From positions 124,001 through 188,000 of the forward strand of contig CAIVGL010000011.1 of NCBI GenBank assembly GCA_903905505.1: a stretch of DNA of 64,000 bases. Reading direction: 5' to 3'. The stretch is from an uncultured Bacteroidia bacterium (lineage in GTDB: Bacteria > Bacteroidota > Bacteroidia > Bacteroidales > Prolixibacteraceae). Positions within the stretch are counted from its first letter, which is position 1; each line of letters starts with the position of its first letter. Positions 45,033 through 54,682 of the stretch are shown here, in pieces. The translations under genes and the position numbers were made by a program. The notes under the pieces were generated by a model, which saw nothing but the letters and a program-made list of their open reading frames with translations, did no database searches and had not been told where the DNA came from.

Positions 45033-48008
45033 ATGGCGAAAAATGAGAATCATTCGATTGGATCTATCTATAAGCGAAGGCTTTCGGATCGCGATATTTT
45101 TCAAGAGTTAATGCCCCATAAGGTTAAGGAGGTATTACTCTTTGCAACCCTCTACGACTCTTTTTCCATAGAACGAGAAGGGCAGTTTTCAGATAAAATT
45201 TTTGGTGAATATCTGCAGCTAAACCTGTATGCTGCCCCCCGATTTACCAGTGTAAATACATTAGAGCATCTTTCAAATATAATTCATACCCGACATTTTG
45301 ATTTAGTTATTATTATGGCAGGTGCGGATATTTTTCTGCCACTAGAAGTGGCGCGAATAGTCTATAATGCAAAGCCTAGGATTCCAATTTTGCTCTTGCT
45401 AAATAGCGATCGCGATGTTCGTCCATTTCAGTTAGCTATTCAAGGCTCTCCTGCTATTGATCGTATTTTTGTTTGGAATGCTAATTCCAATGTCTTTCTG
45501 GCGATGATTAAATACATTGAAGACAAGAAAAATGTTGCCAATGATACTAGAATGGGAGGTGTTCGGGTGATTTTGCTCGTTGAAGATTCGATAAAATATT
45601 ACTCCCGCTACCTGCCTCTGCTGTTTACCAGTGTCATGATGCAAACACAAGCCTTAGTTTCCGATAAGTCGGAAGACGAATTGCATAAGATCTTTAAATA
45701 TCGGGCTCGACCCAAAGTTTTGTTGGTTAGTAGCTATGAAGAGGCATTAGTGATCATTCATGAGTACAAGGAAAAACTACTGTGTGTTATTTCGGATGTT
45801 CAGTTTCCACGAAATGGCGTGGACGATACCAATGCTGGCATCGAATTGCTAAATTATGTTCGACAAACCTTGCGTTATCCAATCCCTTTACTTCTTCAAT
45901 CACATGATAGTTCCAATGCAATAAAGGCAGCTGATATACAGGCTGGATTTATAACTAAGAATTCATATACACTCGCTAATGATATCAATGAATTTATTAA
46001 CAAGAATTTAGGTTTTGGAGACTTCGTCTTTCGTAATGCAAAAGGTGACCCTATTGGAGGTGCAAAGAATCTGGAGGAGTTTGAATCTTACCTGAAAATT
46101 GTTCCAGAGGAATCATTGGTGTATCATGGGTCTAAAAACGATTTTTCTTCTTGGATGATGGCTCGAGGAGAGATCAAGATTGCGGAACGTTTAATCCCTT
46201 TTAAGATTGAAAATTTTCAAGATCCATCACGGATAAGAGAAGTCTGCTTAGCCATTTTTAGGGATGTTAAAGAGAAGAAAAATAGGGGTCGAGTCATTCG
46301 CTTTGACCCGGAACTGATTTATGGTAATCGTTGGTTACTATTAATGGGGAGCGGCTCACTTGGTGGGAAGGGGAGAGGCCTGGCTTTTATCAGTCATTTG
46401 ATTGCAAATATTGATATGAAAGTTTTGCTTCCTGGTATTAACATCCGCATGCCTGCAACGGTGATTATTGGAACCAGTGAGTTTGATTGCTTCATTCAAC
46501 ATAATAATTTGTATGAATTTGCCTATCATAAATCTGATTTTGAGGAATTAAGAGTTGAGTTCTTGCATGGCGAGCTTAGTCCTTCCTTGTGTGAGAATCT
46601 TTCTCAATATATTAATCAGGTGACTCAACCTTTGGCGGTGCGCTCATCGGGTTTGTTTGAAGATTCATTAGTTCACCCTTGTTCAGGTGTTTATGCTACC
46701 TATCTAATTCCGAATAATCATGCCGAGGCATCGGTTCGACTAGAACAATTAACGACAGCAATAAAACTTGTTTTTGCCTCTGTTTTTAGTGATCAAGCAA
46801 AGGCCTTTTTTGGATCATTGAATTATAAGATCGAAGAAGAGAAGATGGCTATTGTGATTCAGCCGGTGGTAGGTCAAGAACGAGAGGGGCGGTTTTATGC
46901 CGATATAAGTGGAATGGCTCAATCTTTTAATTATTATCCCTATGGTTATTTGAAGCCCGATGATGGCTTGGCAGTGATGTCTATCGGTCTTGGTCAGACG
47001 GTCATGTCAGGAGAAAAGGCATTCCGATTTTGCCCGAAATATCCTGAACTTAAAATGGGAATGGCCGATGATCAGATTAGAGATTCGCAACGTGAATGTT
47101 ATGGTATCGACATGCGACTTGGAAAATCTGAAGTTCGTTTGGGTGATGAATTATCGTTTCTTAGAAAGTATCAACTATCAGAATTAGAGAAGGATCGTGT
47201 TTTTGATAGTTGTGCATCGACCTATCATGCGGATAATGATATTCTAGTTCCTGGTTATGAAAAGGGTAAGACGATGGTTGTTGATTACGCTGCGATCCTT
47301 GAGTATAAAAAATTTCCTTTATGTGTGACTTTAGACCTTTTATTAGATTTGTTTAAGCAAGCGATGGGTTCGCCAGTCGAAATGGAGTTCGCCATTGATC
47401 TTAGTCAAACTGAAAATGGTTGGCCAACATTTTTCTTGTTGCAGCTAAAGCCTTTGATCCGTAATTCGGAGGATAGTGAGGTTGATCTAAGTGCTAAAGA
47501 GACAGATAAATTGCTAATGCGCTCTGCCAAAGGGATGGGGAATGGACTAATAGCTGAATTAGTGGATGTTGTTTATGTATCTTCTTTTGATAAGTTTAAA
47601 ACGAAGGAGATAGCTGCTGAAATTGCAACTCTAAATCGTCTAATGGTTAGTCAGAATAAACAATATGTACTAATTGGACCAGGTCGGTGGGGAACCCGGG
47701 ATAATTTCACAGGTATTCCAGTGAATTGGAGCGAAATTTCGAATGCACGGGTCATTGTAGAGTTAGCTATCCCTGGCTTTGCCCCGGAGCCGTCATTGGG
47801 GTCTCATTTTTTTCACAATGTAACTTCAATGAATATTGGTTACTTTGCAATTCAAGCAAACAATGAAAGTGATTTTTTTCGTTTAGATTTGCTGGAGAAA
47901 CAAACCGTTTGCTGGGAAGGTAAGTATGTCAAACATATCTCTTTTTGCGAACCTTTTGAGGTGTTAATGGATGGTCGGCAGCAGGCTGCAATCATTCGTG
48001 TTCAATAA
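45033..48008 (+). CDS. Receiver-like/receiver/PPDK_N fusion protein
   Basis: 991 residues. The first about 150 fold like a receiver domain but lack the phosphoacceptor Asp (DLVIIMAGADIF). A second receiver (about 178-330) has the acidic pair E184-D185 in LLVEDSIKYYS, candidate phosphoacceptor D255 in VISDVQF, a Ser in LLLQSHDS and Lys in FITKNS. After a linker comes a PEP synthase/PPDK-type ATP-binding region (about 430-960): GSGSLGGKGRGLAFI and QPLAVRSSGLFEDS. The PEP-utilising swivel domain with its catalytic His and the PEP-binding barrel are absent, so it is not a normal PEP synthase. Homologues are annotated that way in Bacteroidota genomes, but function is unknown. Confidence 0.8.
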   Translation: MAKNENHSIGSIYKRRLSDRDIFQELMPHKVKEVLLFATLYDSFSIEREGQFSDKIFGEYLQLNLYAAPRFTSVNTLEHLSNIIHTRHFDLVIIMAGADIFLPLEVARIVYNAKPRIPILLLLNSDRDVRPFQLAIQGSPAIDRIFVWNANSNVFLAMIKYIEDKKNVANDTRMGGVRVILLVEDSIKYYSRYLPLLFTSVMMQTQALVSDKSEDELHKIFKYRARPKVLLVSSYEEALVIIHEYKEKLLCVISDVQFPRNGVDDTNAGIELLNYVRQTLRYPIPLLLQSHDSSNAIKAADIQAGFITKNSYTLANDINEFINKNLGFGDFVFRNAKGDPIGGAKNLEEFESYLKIVPEESLVYHGSKNDFSSWMMARGEIKIAERLIPFKIENFQDPSRIREVCLAIFRDVKEKKNRGRVIRFDPELIYGNRWLLLMGSGSLGGKGRGLAFISHLIANIDMKVLLPGINIRMPATVIIGTSEFDCFIQHNNLYEFAYHKSDFEELRVEFLHGELSPSLCENLSQYINQVTQPLAVRSSGLFEDSLVHPCSGVYATYLIPNNHAEASVRLEQLTTAIKLVFASVFSDQAKAFFGSLNYKIEEEKMAIVIQPVVGQEREGRFYADISGMAQSFNYYPYGYLKPDDGLAVMSIGLGQTVMSGEKAFRFCPKYPELKMGMADDQIRDSQRECYGIDMRLGKSEVRLGDELSFLRKYQLSELEKDRVFDSCASTYHADNDILVPGYEKGKTMVVDYAAILEYKKFPLCVTLDLLLDLFKQAMGSPVEMEFAIDLSQTENGWPTFFLLQLKPLIRNSEDSEVDLSAKETDKLLMRSAKGMGNGLIAELVDVVYVSSFDKFKTKEIAAEIATLNRLMVSQNKQYVLIGPGRWGTRDNFTGIPVNWSEISNARVIVELAIPGFAPEPSLGSHFFHNVTSMNIGYFAIQANNESDFFRLDLLEKQTVCWEGKYVKHISFCEPFEVLMDGRQQAAIIRVQ

Positions 48009-48027
48009 TTGATCTTTTAAGCTGCTT

Positions 48028-49017
48028 ATGTTTAAATTTATTTCTGCGTTTATCCTCCTTAGTGTTGTGGTCTATTTGTCAGGGCCAGTAATGCCTGATC
48101 CCGTATTAAATAATGTTCTTCCAGTTGTCTCTGAGCCTATCGCTGATTTTGTGAATAATCAAGAATCAAAAGAGCGAATAAAGCCAGATAATGAAGCGAA
48201 GATTGTTTGGGCTAATGATTCTACACATTCCCAGACTGAATATGTGCTTTTGTATTTGCACGGTTTTTCGGCTAGTCGTCAGGAGGGTTATCCCGTTAAT
48301 GAAGATTTTGCCAAACGTTATGGCTGTAATGCTTATCTGTCAAGATTAGCGAGTCATGGATTGATCACCGAGGATCCACTACTGGATATGACTCCTGAGA
48401 AATATTATGATTCTGCAAAGCAAGCGTTGGTCATTGCCACACATCTAGGTAAAAAGATTGTGATTATGGGCACTTCTTCGGGTGGAACTTTAGCCCTTAA
48501 ATTAGCCGCTGATTTCCCTAATCTAGTCTATGCGACGATCCTCTATTCGCCTAATGTCCAAATTAAACAAAAAGCATCTATTTTATTGACAAAGCCTTGG
48601 GGATTGCAAATTGCTCGTCTGAATTTTGGAGGAAAGTATAGAGTCACTTCTACCGATTTTCAGAGTGATAAATGCAACTATTGGTATTGCAAGTATCGCG
48701 CTGAAGGAACGGTATATCTGCAGCAATTAATGGATGTTACGATGGATAAAGCAACCTTCTCAAAAGTTAAATGTCCTCTTTTTGTAGGTTATTATTATAA
48801 AGATGAACAAAATCAGGATGAGGTGGTCGATGTTCAAGCAGCACTTAAGATGTACGAAGAGGTTGGTACTCCAAAGGATCAAAAGAGGTCTGTTGCTTTT
48901 CCAAATGCAGGGGAGCATGTTATTGCGTGCAAGCTTACCTCGAAAAGCGTAGCTGAGGTTGCTAAAGCTACCTATGATTTTTCGGAATCAATTCTTAAGA
49001 TGGTTCCCGTTCGATAG
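48028..49017 (+). CDS. Alpha/beta hydrolase with N-terminal membrane anchor
   Basis: 329 residues. A hydrophobic N-terminus (about 3-20) acts as signal or anchor. The hydrolase core shows LLYLHGFSASRQEG (oxyanion loop), nucleophile S150 in MGTSSGGTLAL, and a histidine near AGEHVIACKL; the acid is less clear. It begins 19 bases after the receiver/PPDK_N gene on the same strand, so they are probably one transcript. Substrate unknown; a carboxylesterase or lipase is likeliest. Confidence 0.78.
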   Translation: MFKFISAFILLSVVVYLSGPVMPDPVLNNVLPVVSEPIADFVNNQESKERIKPDNEAKIVWANDSTHSQTEYVLLYLHGFSASRQEGYPVNEDFAKRYGCNAYLSRLASHGLITEDPLLDMTPEKYYDSAKQALVIATHLGKKIVIMGTSSGGTLALKLAADFPNLVYATILYSPNVQIKQKASILLTKPWGLQIARLNFGGKYRVTSTDFQSDKCNYWYCKYRAEGTVYLQQLMDVTMDKATFSKVKCPLFVGYYYKDEQNQDEVVDVQAALKMYEEVGTPKDQKRSVAFPNAGEHVIACKLTSKSVAEVAKATYDFSESILKMVPVR

Positions 49018-49023
49018 TCTATT

Positions 49024-49368
49024 TTAGAACTGAGTCATCGCTTTTTTTAGCTCTTCTATTGCCTCAAGACACTCTATTTCGAATCGCCAAATTATGGGGT
49101 AGTAGGTCTGCTGATCTTTTTGATCTAGAATAGATTGTTGAAGTGCTTTAAGGGCTTGGCCAAGATCGGATAAGCCGACTATTTCGACAGAAGACTTTGC
49201 TTTGTGAGCCTCTTTGGCCAGATCAGCATATCTCTTTTCGCCTAGGTATTTATGCATGTTTTCTATCGATTGGGGAACTTGCTCAATAAAAAGTTCAATG
49301 ATCTCACGCATAGAAGTCGAGTCGTTGTCTGTGATGTTTTTCAGATATTCTAAATTCGTTCGTGTCAT
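49024..49368 (-). CDS. HPt (histidine phosphotransfer) domain protein
   Basis: 114 residues forming a single HPt four-helix bundle. The phosphorylatable histidine is H55 in EAHKAKSSVEIVGL, the classic HxxKSS-type motif, with flanking helices REIIELFIEQVPQSI and LGQALKALQQSI. No kinase or receiver is fused to it. It lies convergent to the hydrolase gene, six bases away, and could relay phosphate to or from the receiver domain of the nearby fusion protein; this is a hypothesis. Confidence 0.88.
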   Translation of the reverse strand: MTRTNLEYLKNITDNDSTSMREIIELFIEQVPQSIENMHKYLGEKRYADLAKEAHKAKSSVEIVGLSDLGQALKALQQSILDQKDQQTYYPIIWRFEIECLEAIEELKKAMTQF

Positions 49369-49505
49369 AATAGCTTGAATTTTAATGCTTCTGATTATTC
49401 CAATAAAGATACCGCTAATAATTTAAATCAAAGTAGTCATTTTCTGCTTTTAGTCAGTCTGAAAGTTTTATTTTTACACTTTAACAAGAATTAAATTTCT
49501 ATCCG

Positions 49506-50594
49506 ATGATTAGAACTCCATTTTTTGAGATTCATAACCGTTATAACGCTAAGATCGTTTCGTTTGCTGGGTTTGAAATGCCAATTGAATACACGGGTAT
49601 TAAAGATGAGCATTTAACTGTTCGCAACGCTGTCGGTGTTTTTGATGTATCGCATATGGGTGAGATTTGGGTTAAGGGTCCTAAGGCATTGGAGTTTTTG
49701 CAAACCGTAACTTCAAACGATGTATCGGCTCTTGTGGAAGGTCAGGCACAGTATGCCTGTTTTCCAAATGGCAAGGGAGGCATTGTTGATGATTTGCTGG
49801 TCTATTATTTCGAGCCCAACAACTATCTTTTAGTTGTGAACGCCTCGAATATTCAAAAGGATTATGATTGGTTGGTTTCTCAAAATACGTTCGGCGTAGA
49901 GCTTGAAAATGCATCTTCTAAGTTAAGTCAGCTAGCTGTTCAAGGGCCTAAGGCTTTGCAAGTATTGCAGAAGTTAACCGATGTAGATTTATCTTCTATC
50001 GGCTATTATCGATTTAAAGTTGGACGCTTAGCTGGTATTGATGGAGTTATAATCTCTGCCACTGGGTATACCGGTGCAGGAGGTTTCGAACTTTATTTTG
50101 AAAATGAGTTTGCAGAGCAGATGTGGGAGGCTATTTTTGAAGCTGGTAAATCTGAAGGTATTAAGCCAGTTGGCTTAGGGGCTCGTGATACTTTGCGTTT
50201 AGAAATGGGTTATTGTCTTTATGGAAATGATATCGATGATACAACTTCTCCTATTTCTGCTGGCCTTGGTTGGATAACTAAATTTGTGCCAGATAAGAAT
50301 TTAGTAGATAAAGAGCTCTTGCTAAAGCAAAAAAACGAAGGTGTGGCGCAATCTCTTAAGGGATTTGTGATGATCGACAGAGGTATTCCAAGGCATGGAT
50401 ATGAAATTGTTGATGCTCAAAGTAACGTTATTGGAGTTGTTACATCTGGCACGCAATCACCAGTTTTGAATCAAGGTATTGGAATGGGCTATATCGATGT
50501 TAAACATAGTTCACTAGACACAGAGATCTATATTCTTATTCGGAACAAACTGGTTAAAGCAAAGGTGGTCAAGATGCCATTTCTCAAAGGTTAA
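49506..50594 (+). CDS. gcvT: Aminomethyltransferase (glycine cleavage system T protein)
   Basis: 362 residues with the T-protein fold: [46 protein letters not shown], then [12 protein letters not shown] and [20 protein letters not shown], and a C-terminal barrel with [17 protein letters not shown]. It transfers the methylene group from the H-protein lipoate arm to tetrahydrofolate. No gcvH or gcvP is nearby, which is common in this phylum. It sits upstream of serC, so both are related to one-carbon/serine-glycine metabolism. Confidence 0.95.
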   Translation: MIRTPFFEIHNRYNAKIVSFAGFEMPIEYTGIKDEHLTVRNAVGVFDVSHMGEIWVKGPKALEFLQTVTSNDVSALVEGQAQYACFPNGKGGIVDDLLVYYFEPNNYLLVVNASNIQKDYDWLVSQNTFGVELENASSKLSQLAVQGPKALQVLQKLTDVDLSSIGYYRFKVGRLAGIDGVIISATGYTGAGGFELYFENEFAEQMWEAIFEAGKSEGIKPVGLGARDTLRLEMGYCLYGNDIDDTTSPISAGLGWITKFVPDKNLVDKELLLKQKNEGVAQSLKGFVMIDRGIPRHGYEIVDAQSNVIGVVTSGTQSPVLNQGIGMGYIDVKHSSLDTEIYILIRNKLVKAKVVKMPFLKG

Positions 50595-50639
50595 TCTTTA
50601 TGTTAATTATTCATCAACTTAGGTTATTTTTCCACTTGA

Positions 50640-50674
50640 TTTGAGTTTAACTTTGTTCAAATGTGTTAAATTTG
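50640..50674 (+). promoter_or_regulatory. Candidate promoter for serC
   Basis: TTTG at 50640-50643 and TAAATTTG at 50667-50674 with a 23-base spacer. A second TAACTTTG box at 50648-50655 overlaps. Both lie in the 175-base gap between gcvT and serC. Confidence 0.45.
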
Positions 50675-50769
50675 TATTTTACATATCACTAGATTATCAT
50701 ATTGCTTCAATTTGCATCGCTTGATTTTCTTGAGCTGCCTCTAATTCATATTTTTTAAAATTTCTTCAA

Positions 50770-51840
50770 ATGAAAAAGCACAATTTTTACGCAGGTCCAT
50801 CAATTCTTCCTGAGTTTACTATTCAGAAAACTGCAGAAGCAATAGTGAATTTCGCAGGAACTTCTCTATCTGTATTAGAGGTCTCTCATCGGAGCAAAGA
50901 GTTTATTGCTGTCATGGATCAGGCCATCTCATTGGTTAAAGAGCTACTAGAAGTGCCTGAAGGATATGAAGTACTCTTTCTTCAAGGAGGTGCGAGTTCA
51001 CAGTTCTATATGGTGCCATTTAATCTTCTTAAGACTAAAGCCGGTTATTACAACACTGGAGTATGGGCTTCAAAAGCATTGAAAGAGGCTAAGTTATTTG
51101 GTGAAGTCGTTGAAGTCGCTTCTTCAAAAGATAAAAATTACAACTACATTCCTAAAAATGTAACCATCCCTTCTGATCTTGATTACTTACATATCACCTC
51201 TAATAATACCATTTTTGGTACTCAGATCTATACCGATATTGATTCTCCCGTTCCTTTAGTTGCGGATATGTCTTCTGATATATTTAGTCGTCCAATCGAT
51301 ATCTCAAAATACGACCTTATTTATGCTGGTGCTCAGAAAAACCTTGCTCCTGCAGGTGTAACACTAGTTATTGTTCGAAAAGAGGCGCTGGGTAAGATGG
51401 ATCGCCCAATCCCAACAATGATCAATTATTTGACTCATATTGAAGGAGAATCAATGTTTAATACACCTCCTGTTCTTCCCGTATTTTCTGCACTTCAAAC
51501 CTTAATATGGCTTAAAGAGAATGGTGGTATTAAAGCTATGGAGGCTAAGAATATCGCGAAAGCAAAGTTGTTGTATGATGAGATCGATCGCAATAAAATG
51601 TTTGTTTGTCCTGTCCCTGATCCAGCTGATCGCTCTTTAATGAATGTGACATTTATTATGGCTCCAGGTTATGAGGAACTTGAGAAAACGTTCTTGACTC
51701 AAGCAAAAGAGCTGAATATTCTTGGCCTTGAAGGACATCGTAGTGTGGGAGGTTTTAGAGCTTCTATCTATAATGCTATGCCGATTGAAAGTGTTGCCGT
51801 ATTGGTTGGGGCAATGAAAGAATTTGAAAAACAAAATTAA
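50770..51840 (+). CDS. serC: Phosphoserine aminotransferase
   Basis: 356 residues starting [13 protein letters not shown]. The class V aminotransferase features include [27 protein letters not shown], and the PLP lysine in [16 protein letters not shown]. The C-terminal substrate region has [20 protein letters not shown]. The enzyme makes 3-phosphoserine in serine biosynthesis. The DUF1015 gene starts three bases later. In many Bacteroidales serA lies between the two genes; here it does not. Confidence 0.95.
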   Translation: MKKHNFYAGPSILPEFTIQKTAEAIVNFAGTSLSVLEVSHRSKEFIAVMDQAISLVKELLEVPEGYEVLFLQGGASSQFYMVPFNLLKTKAGYYNTGVWASKALKEAKLFGEVVEVASSKDKNYNYIPKNVTIPSDLDYLHITSNNTIFGTQIYTDIDSPVPLVADMSSDIFSRPIDISKYDLIYAGAQKNLAPAGVTLVIVRKEALGKMDRPIPTMINYLTHIEGESMFNTPPVLPVFSALQTLIWLKENGGIKAMEAKNIAKAKLLYDEIDRNKMFVCPVPDPADRSLMNVTFIMAPGYEELEKTFLTQAKELNILGLEGHRSVGGFRASIYNAMPIESVAVLVGAMKEFEKQN

Positions 51841-51843
51841 TTT

Positions 51844-53091
51844 ATGGCTATTTTAAAACCATTCAAAGGACTTAGACCACCAGCGGATCTGGCATCTAAG
51901 GTTGCTTCACGTCCATACGATGTGCTCAATTCAGAAGAAGCTCGTGTGGAGGCTTCCGGAAATCCATATACTTTGTTGCACATTATCAAGCCAGAGATCG
52001 ATTTTCCATCTGGTACTGATGAGCATATTGAACCTGTCTATCAAAAAGCGGCTGAAAATTTAAAGATTTGGCGTGAAAAGGGCTGGCTTTTAAAAGATGC
52101 CCAAGAGTCCTTGTATATTTATGCTCAAACGATGGACGGACGCACGCAATATGGTATCGTAGGGTGTGCCTCTGTTGATGACTATTTGAATGGCGTTATT
52201 CGTAAACATGAGTTAACACGCAATGATAAAGAAGAGGATCGGATGAAACATGTGCGCATTACTAATGCAAACATGGAGCCTGTATTTTTTGCTTATCCTG
52301 CGGTAAAAGAATTGGACGACATTGTAGGTGCTATAGTAGCAAATCAAAAACCAGTCTATGACTATGTGGCCGAGGATGGTTTTGGTCATCATTTTTGGTT
52401 GGTAGACAATAAAATAACAATTGATAAGGTTGTTAACCTATTTGCAGCAATCCCTGCTACCTATGTTGCTGATGGTCATCATCGTACTGCTGCAGCGGCA
52501 CTCGTTGGAAAAGAAAAGAGAGCTCAGAATCCGAATCATACTGGCGATGAGGAGTATAATTTCTTTCTGGCTGTTCATTTTCCTGATAATCAATTGAAAA
52601 TCATCGATTACAATCGGACAGTTAAGGATCTAAATGGTCTAACTATTGCTCAGTTGATCGAAAAAATTGGCGTTGATTTTGATATTCGAAAAGTTGGAAC
52701 TACAATATATAAGCCTGAAGCACTTCATACCTTTAGTATGTATGTCGAAGGGGAGTGGTATGAATTAGTTACCAAGGCTGGTCGTTACAATGATAATGAT
52801 CCTATCGGCGTGCTAGATGTGACGATTCTTTCAAACCTTATTCTTGATCAAATTCTTGGAATTAAAGATTTGAGAACCGATAAACGTGTTGATTTTGTAG
52901 GCGGTATTCGCGGCCTGGGAGAGTTGAAAAGTAGAGTTGATTCAGGTGATATGAAGGTGGCTTTCGCTCTTTATCCCGTGTCGATGAAACAACTTATCGA
53001 TATTGCTGATTCTGGAAATATTATGCCACCTAAAACAACTTGGTTTGAGCCTAAGCTTCGATCGGGTTTGGTGGTTCATGAATTGGATTAA
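51844..53091 (+). CDS. DUF1015 family protein
   Basis: 415 residues. The N-terminal AILKPFKGLRPPADLASKVASRPYDVLNSEEAR and the central YVADGHHRTAAAALVGKEKRAQNP are DUF1015 hallmarks. RKHELTRNDKEEDRMKH is another conserved block. The family has no assigned activity that can be relied on here. Its constant pairing with serC (three bases between here) suggests a role in serine/phosphoserine metabolism. A strong bidirectional terminator follows. Confidence 0.88.
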   Translation: MAILKPFKGLRPPADLASKVASRPYDVLNSEEARVEASGNPYTLLHIIKPEIDFPSGTDEHIEPVYQKAAENLKIWREKGWLLKDAQESLYIYAQTMDGRTQYGIVGCASVDDYLNGVIRKHELTRNDKEEDRMKHVRITNANMEPVFFAYPAVKELDDIVGAIVANQKPVYDYVAEDGFGHHFWLVDNKITIDKVVNLFAAIPATYVADGHHRTAAAALVGKEKRAQNPNHTGDEEYNFFLAVHFPDNQLKIIDYNRTVKDLNGLTIAQLIEKIGVDFDIRKVGTTIYKPEALHTFSMYVEGEWYELVTKAGRYNDNDPIGVLDVTILSNLILDQILGIKDLRTDKRVDFVGGIRGLGELKSRVDSGDMKVAFALYPVSMKQLIDIADSGNIMPPKTTWFEPKLRSGLVVHELD

Positions 53092-53138
53092 TACTCATAA
53101 AAAAAGCGACCTGCTAGGTCGCTTTTTTTATGAGTATT
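53090..53138. terminator. 22-bp bidirectional terminator
   Basis: A perfect 22-bp stem (53090-53111 and 53117-53138) with a 5-base loop TGCTA, including A7/T7 runs and a GCGACC/GGTCGC core. It works on either strand between two convergent genes; its base overlaps the DUF1015 stop codon. Confidence 0.92.
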
Positions 53139-53170
53139 CTTTTATATAAAGGAATATTTTAATGTCCTAT

Positions 53171-53836
53171 TTATTTTTTCACCTTCTTCTTTAACTGAAA
53201 TATATAGGCTAATTTGACCTGTAATCCATTGCTTTGTGAAAGGGAATAGCTGTAAGTCTTGTTGTCAAATATGTTGGGTAGACTATAAAATCCTCGGCCT
53301 TCAAGAGCAAATGCACTGCCATTCTTTAAGTGATATTCCATTCCCATTCCAACAGTGAAAAGTAAATCAATTTTAGCATTAATTGGTTGTCCGAAGAATT
53401 CTCGATTCCCAAATCCACCGGGTTGACTAGTGGATGGATCACTGAATTTTTCATCTTCCGATAACTTAAATCCAATCTCTGGTCCAAGATTTAAGGTAAA
53501 TCGAACAGCTTTTTTTCCAAGATTGATATGGGTCATGATTGGGATAGTGATATAATTCAATCGTCTAGAATATCCAATAGAATCTTCTTTCCAACCTTTT
53601 TGCGTCATGTTAACCTCTGCTTGGAATCCGATATGAGGCTCCGAAATTAATCGATACACGATTCCCATAGAGTTGCCAAGTAAATAAGATTCTATAATAT
53701 TGGGATGAAATCGAACCTTAGTAAAGGTTTCTCCGCCAGTAAAACCAAGATAATGCTCAGTCTTAAAATTATCTTCTTGGGCAAAGGTTTGTGTGGCCCA
53801 ACAAGTGAAAATAATTATTAGTAGGAAATTTTTCAT
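53171..53836 (-). CDS. Small outer-membrane beta-barrel protein (PorT-like family)
   Basis: 221 residues from the ATG at 53834-53836, which places the signal peptide MKNFLLIIIFTCWATQTFAQ at the very start. The longer frame adds eight residues that do not fit a signal. Alternating aromatic/polar strands (HIGFQAEVNMTQKGW, RRLNYITIPIMTHINLG, VRFTLNLGPEIGFKL, LLFTVGMGMEYHL, NGLQVKLAYIFQL) and an aromatic-rich C-terminus fit the eight-stranded OMP_b-brl family often called PorT-like. Function unknown; it is not by itself evidence of type IX secretion. Confidence 0.8.
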   Translation of the reverse strand: MKNFLLIIIFTCWATQTFAQEDNFKTEHYLGFTGGETFTKVRFHPNIIESYLLGNSMGIVYRLISEPHIGFQAEVNMTQKGWKEDSIGYSRRLNYITIPIMTHINLGKKAVRFTLNLGPEIGFKLSEDEKFSDPSTSQPGGFGNREFFGQPINAKIDLLFTVGMGMEYHLKNGSAFALEGRGFYSLPNIFDNKTYSYSLSQSNGLQVKLAYIFQLKKKVKK

Positions 53837-53953
53837 TCGTGTTTTTAAAATAACAACCAAGTTTACTTCGGCATAAAGATAAAAAAAAGGATTGTCGCAT
53901 TACCTTATGAAAATGTTATTTGTTGATCGTGCCTTTATTTAACTGCTTTTTTA

Positions 53954-53961
53954 TACATTTG
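53954..53961 (+). promoter_or_regulatory. Candidate -7 box for the YggS gene
   Basis: TACATTTG fits TAnnTTTG, 17 bases upstream of the ATG. The nearest TTTG/TTG (53919-53925) is too far for the normal spacing. Confidence 0.4.
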
Positions 53962-53978
53962 AGATTAAAATTAGTACA

Positions 53979-54653
53979 ATGTCTATTGCTCAAAATATTA
54001 CTCAGTTTAATCAATCTTTACCTTTGGAAGTAAAACTAGTCGCTGTTTCTAAAACAAAGAGCAATGAGGCGATTATGGAGGCTTACCAAAGTGGTCAACG
54101 GTTATTTGGTGAAAATAAAGTTCAAGAGTTATTGCAAAAATGGGAGGCGTTGCCCAAAGATATAGAGTGGCATTTTATTGGACATTTGCAGTCAAATAAA
54201 GTCAAATATTTGGCACCCTTTATAAGCATGATTCATGCCGTTGATAGTTATAAACTTCTGCAAACTATCAATGACGAGGGGCGAAAGATCGGGAGAATAG
54301 TTCCGTGCTTGGTACAGTTTCATATTGCTGAAGAGCAAAGTAAGTTTGGATTAGATCCTGACTCTGCAGATTTGTTTTTTCAAGACGTTGATCTGGCTAA
54401 TTTAAAGCATGTGGCCATTTCTGGAGTCATGGGAATGGCAACATTTACCCCAAATACAACCCAGATAGATCAAGAGTTCTTAAAACTTAAAAACCTCTTC
54501 GAAGTTCTTAAAACAACTGTTTTTAGTCAAAATACTGGTTTTTCTGAAATCTCGATGGGTATGTCGCACGATTATCAACAAGCCATTCGAAATGGAAGCA
54601 CGATGGTACGTATAGGAAGTTCGATTTTTGGAGACCAAAACGATACACCATAA
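53979..54653 (+). CDS. YggS family pyridoxal phosphate-binding protein (PLPBP)
   Basis: 224 residues of the alanine-racemase-like TIM barrel fold without a second domain. The PLP lysine is K25 in VAVSKTKS. Other blocks are RLFGENKVQELLQKW, IEWHFIGHLQSNKVKYL and SMGMSHDYQQAIRNGSTMVRIGSSIFG. The family regulates PLP homeostasis and amino-acid balance. It is followed after 29 bases by the first giant surface protein gene, but a functional link is not implied. Confidence 0.93.
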   Translation: MSIAQNITQFNQSLPLEVKLVAVSKTKSNEAIMEAYQSGQRLFGENKVQELLQKWEALPKDIEWHFIGHLQSNKVKYLAPFISMIHAVDSYKLLQTINDEGRKIGRIVPCLVQFHIAEEQSKFGLDPDSADLFFQDVDLANLKHVAISGVMGMATFTPNTTQIDQEFLKLKNLFEVLKTTVFSQNTGFSEISMGMSHDYQQAIRNGSTMVRIGSSIFGDQNDTP

Positions 54654-54682
54654 AGATTTTACCTGCTTTAAACCCTACTTCA

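Noticed and set aside
45033-48008. Label as phosphoenolpyruvate synthase
   Set aside because: Only the ATP-binding part is present; the catalytic His swivel domain and PEP-binding domain are missing.
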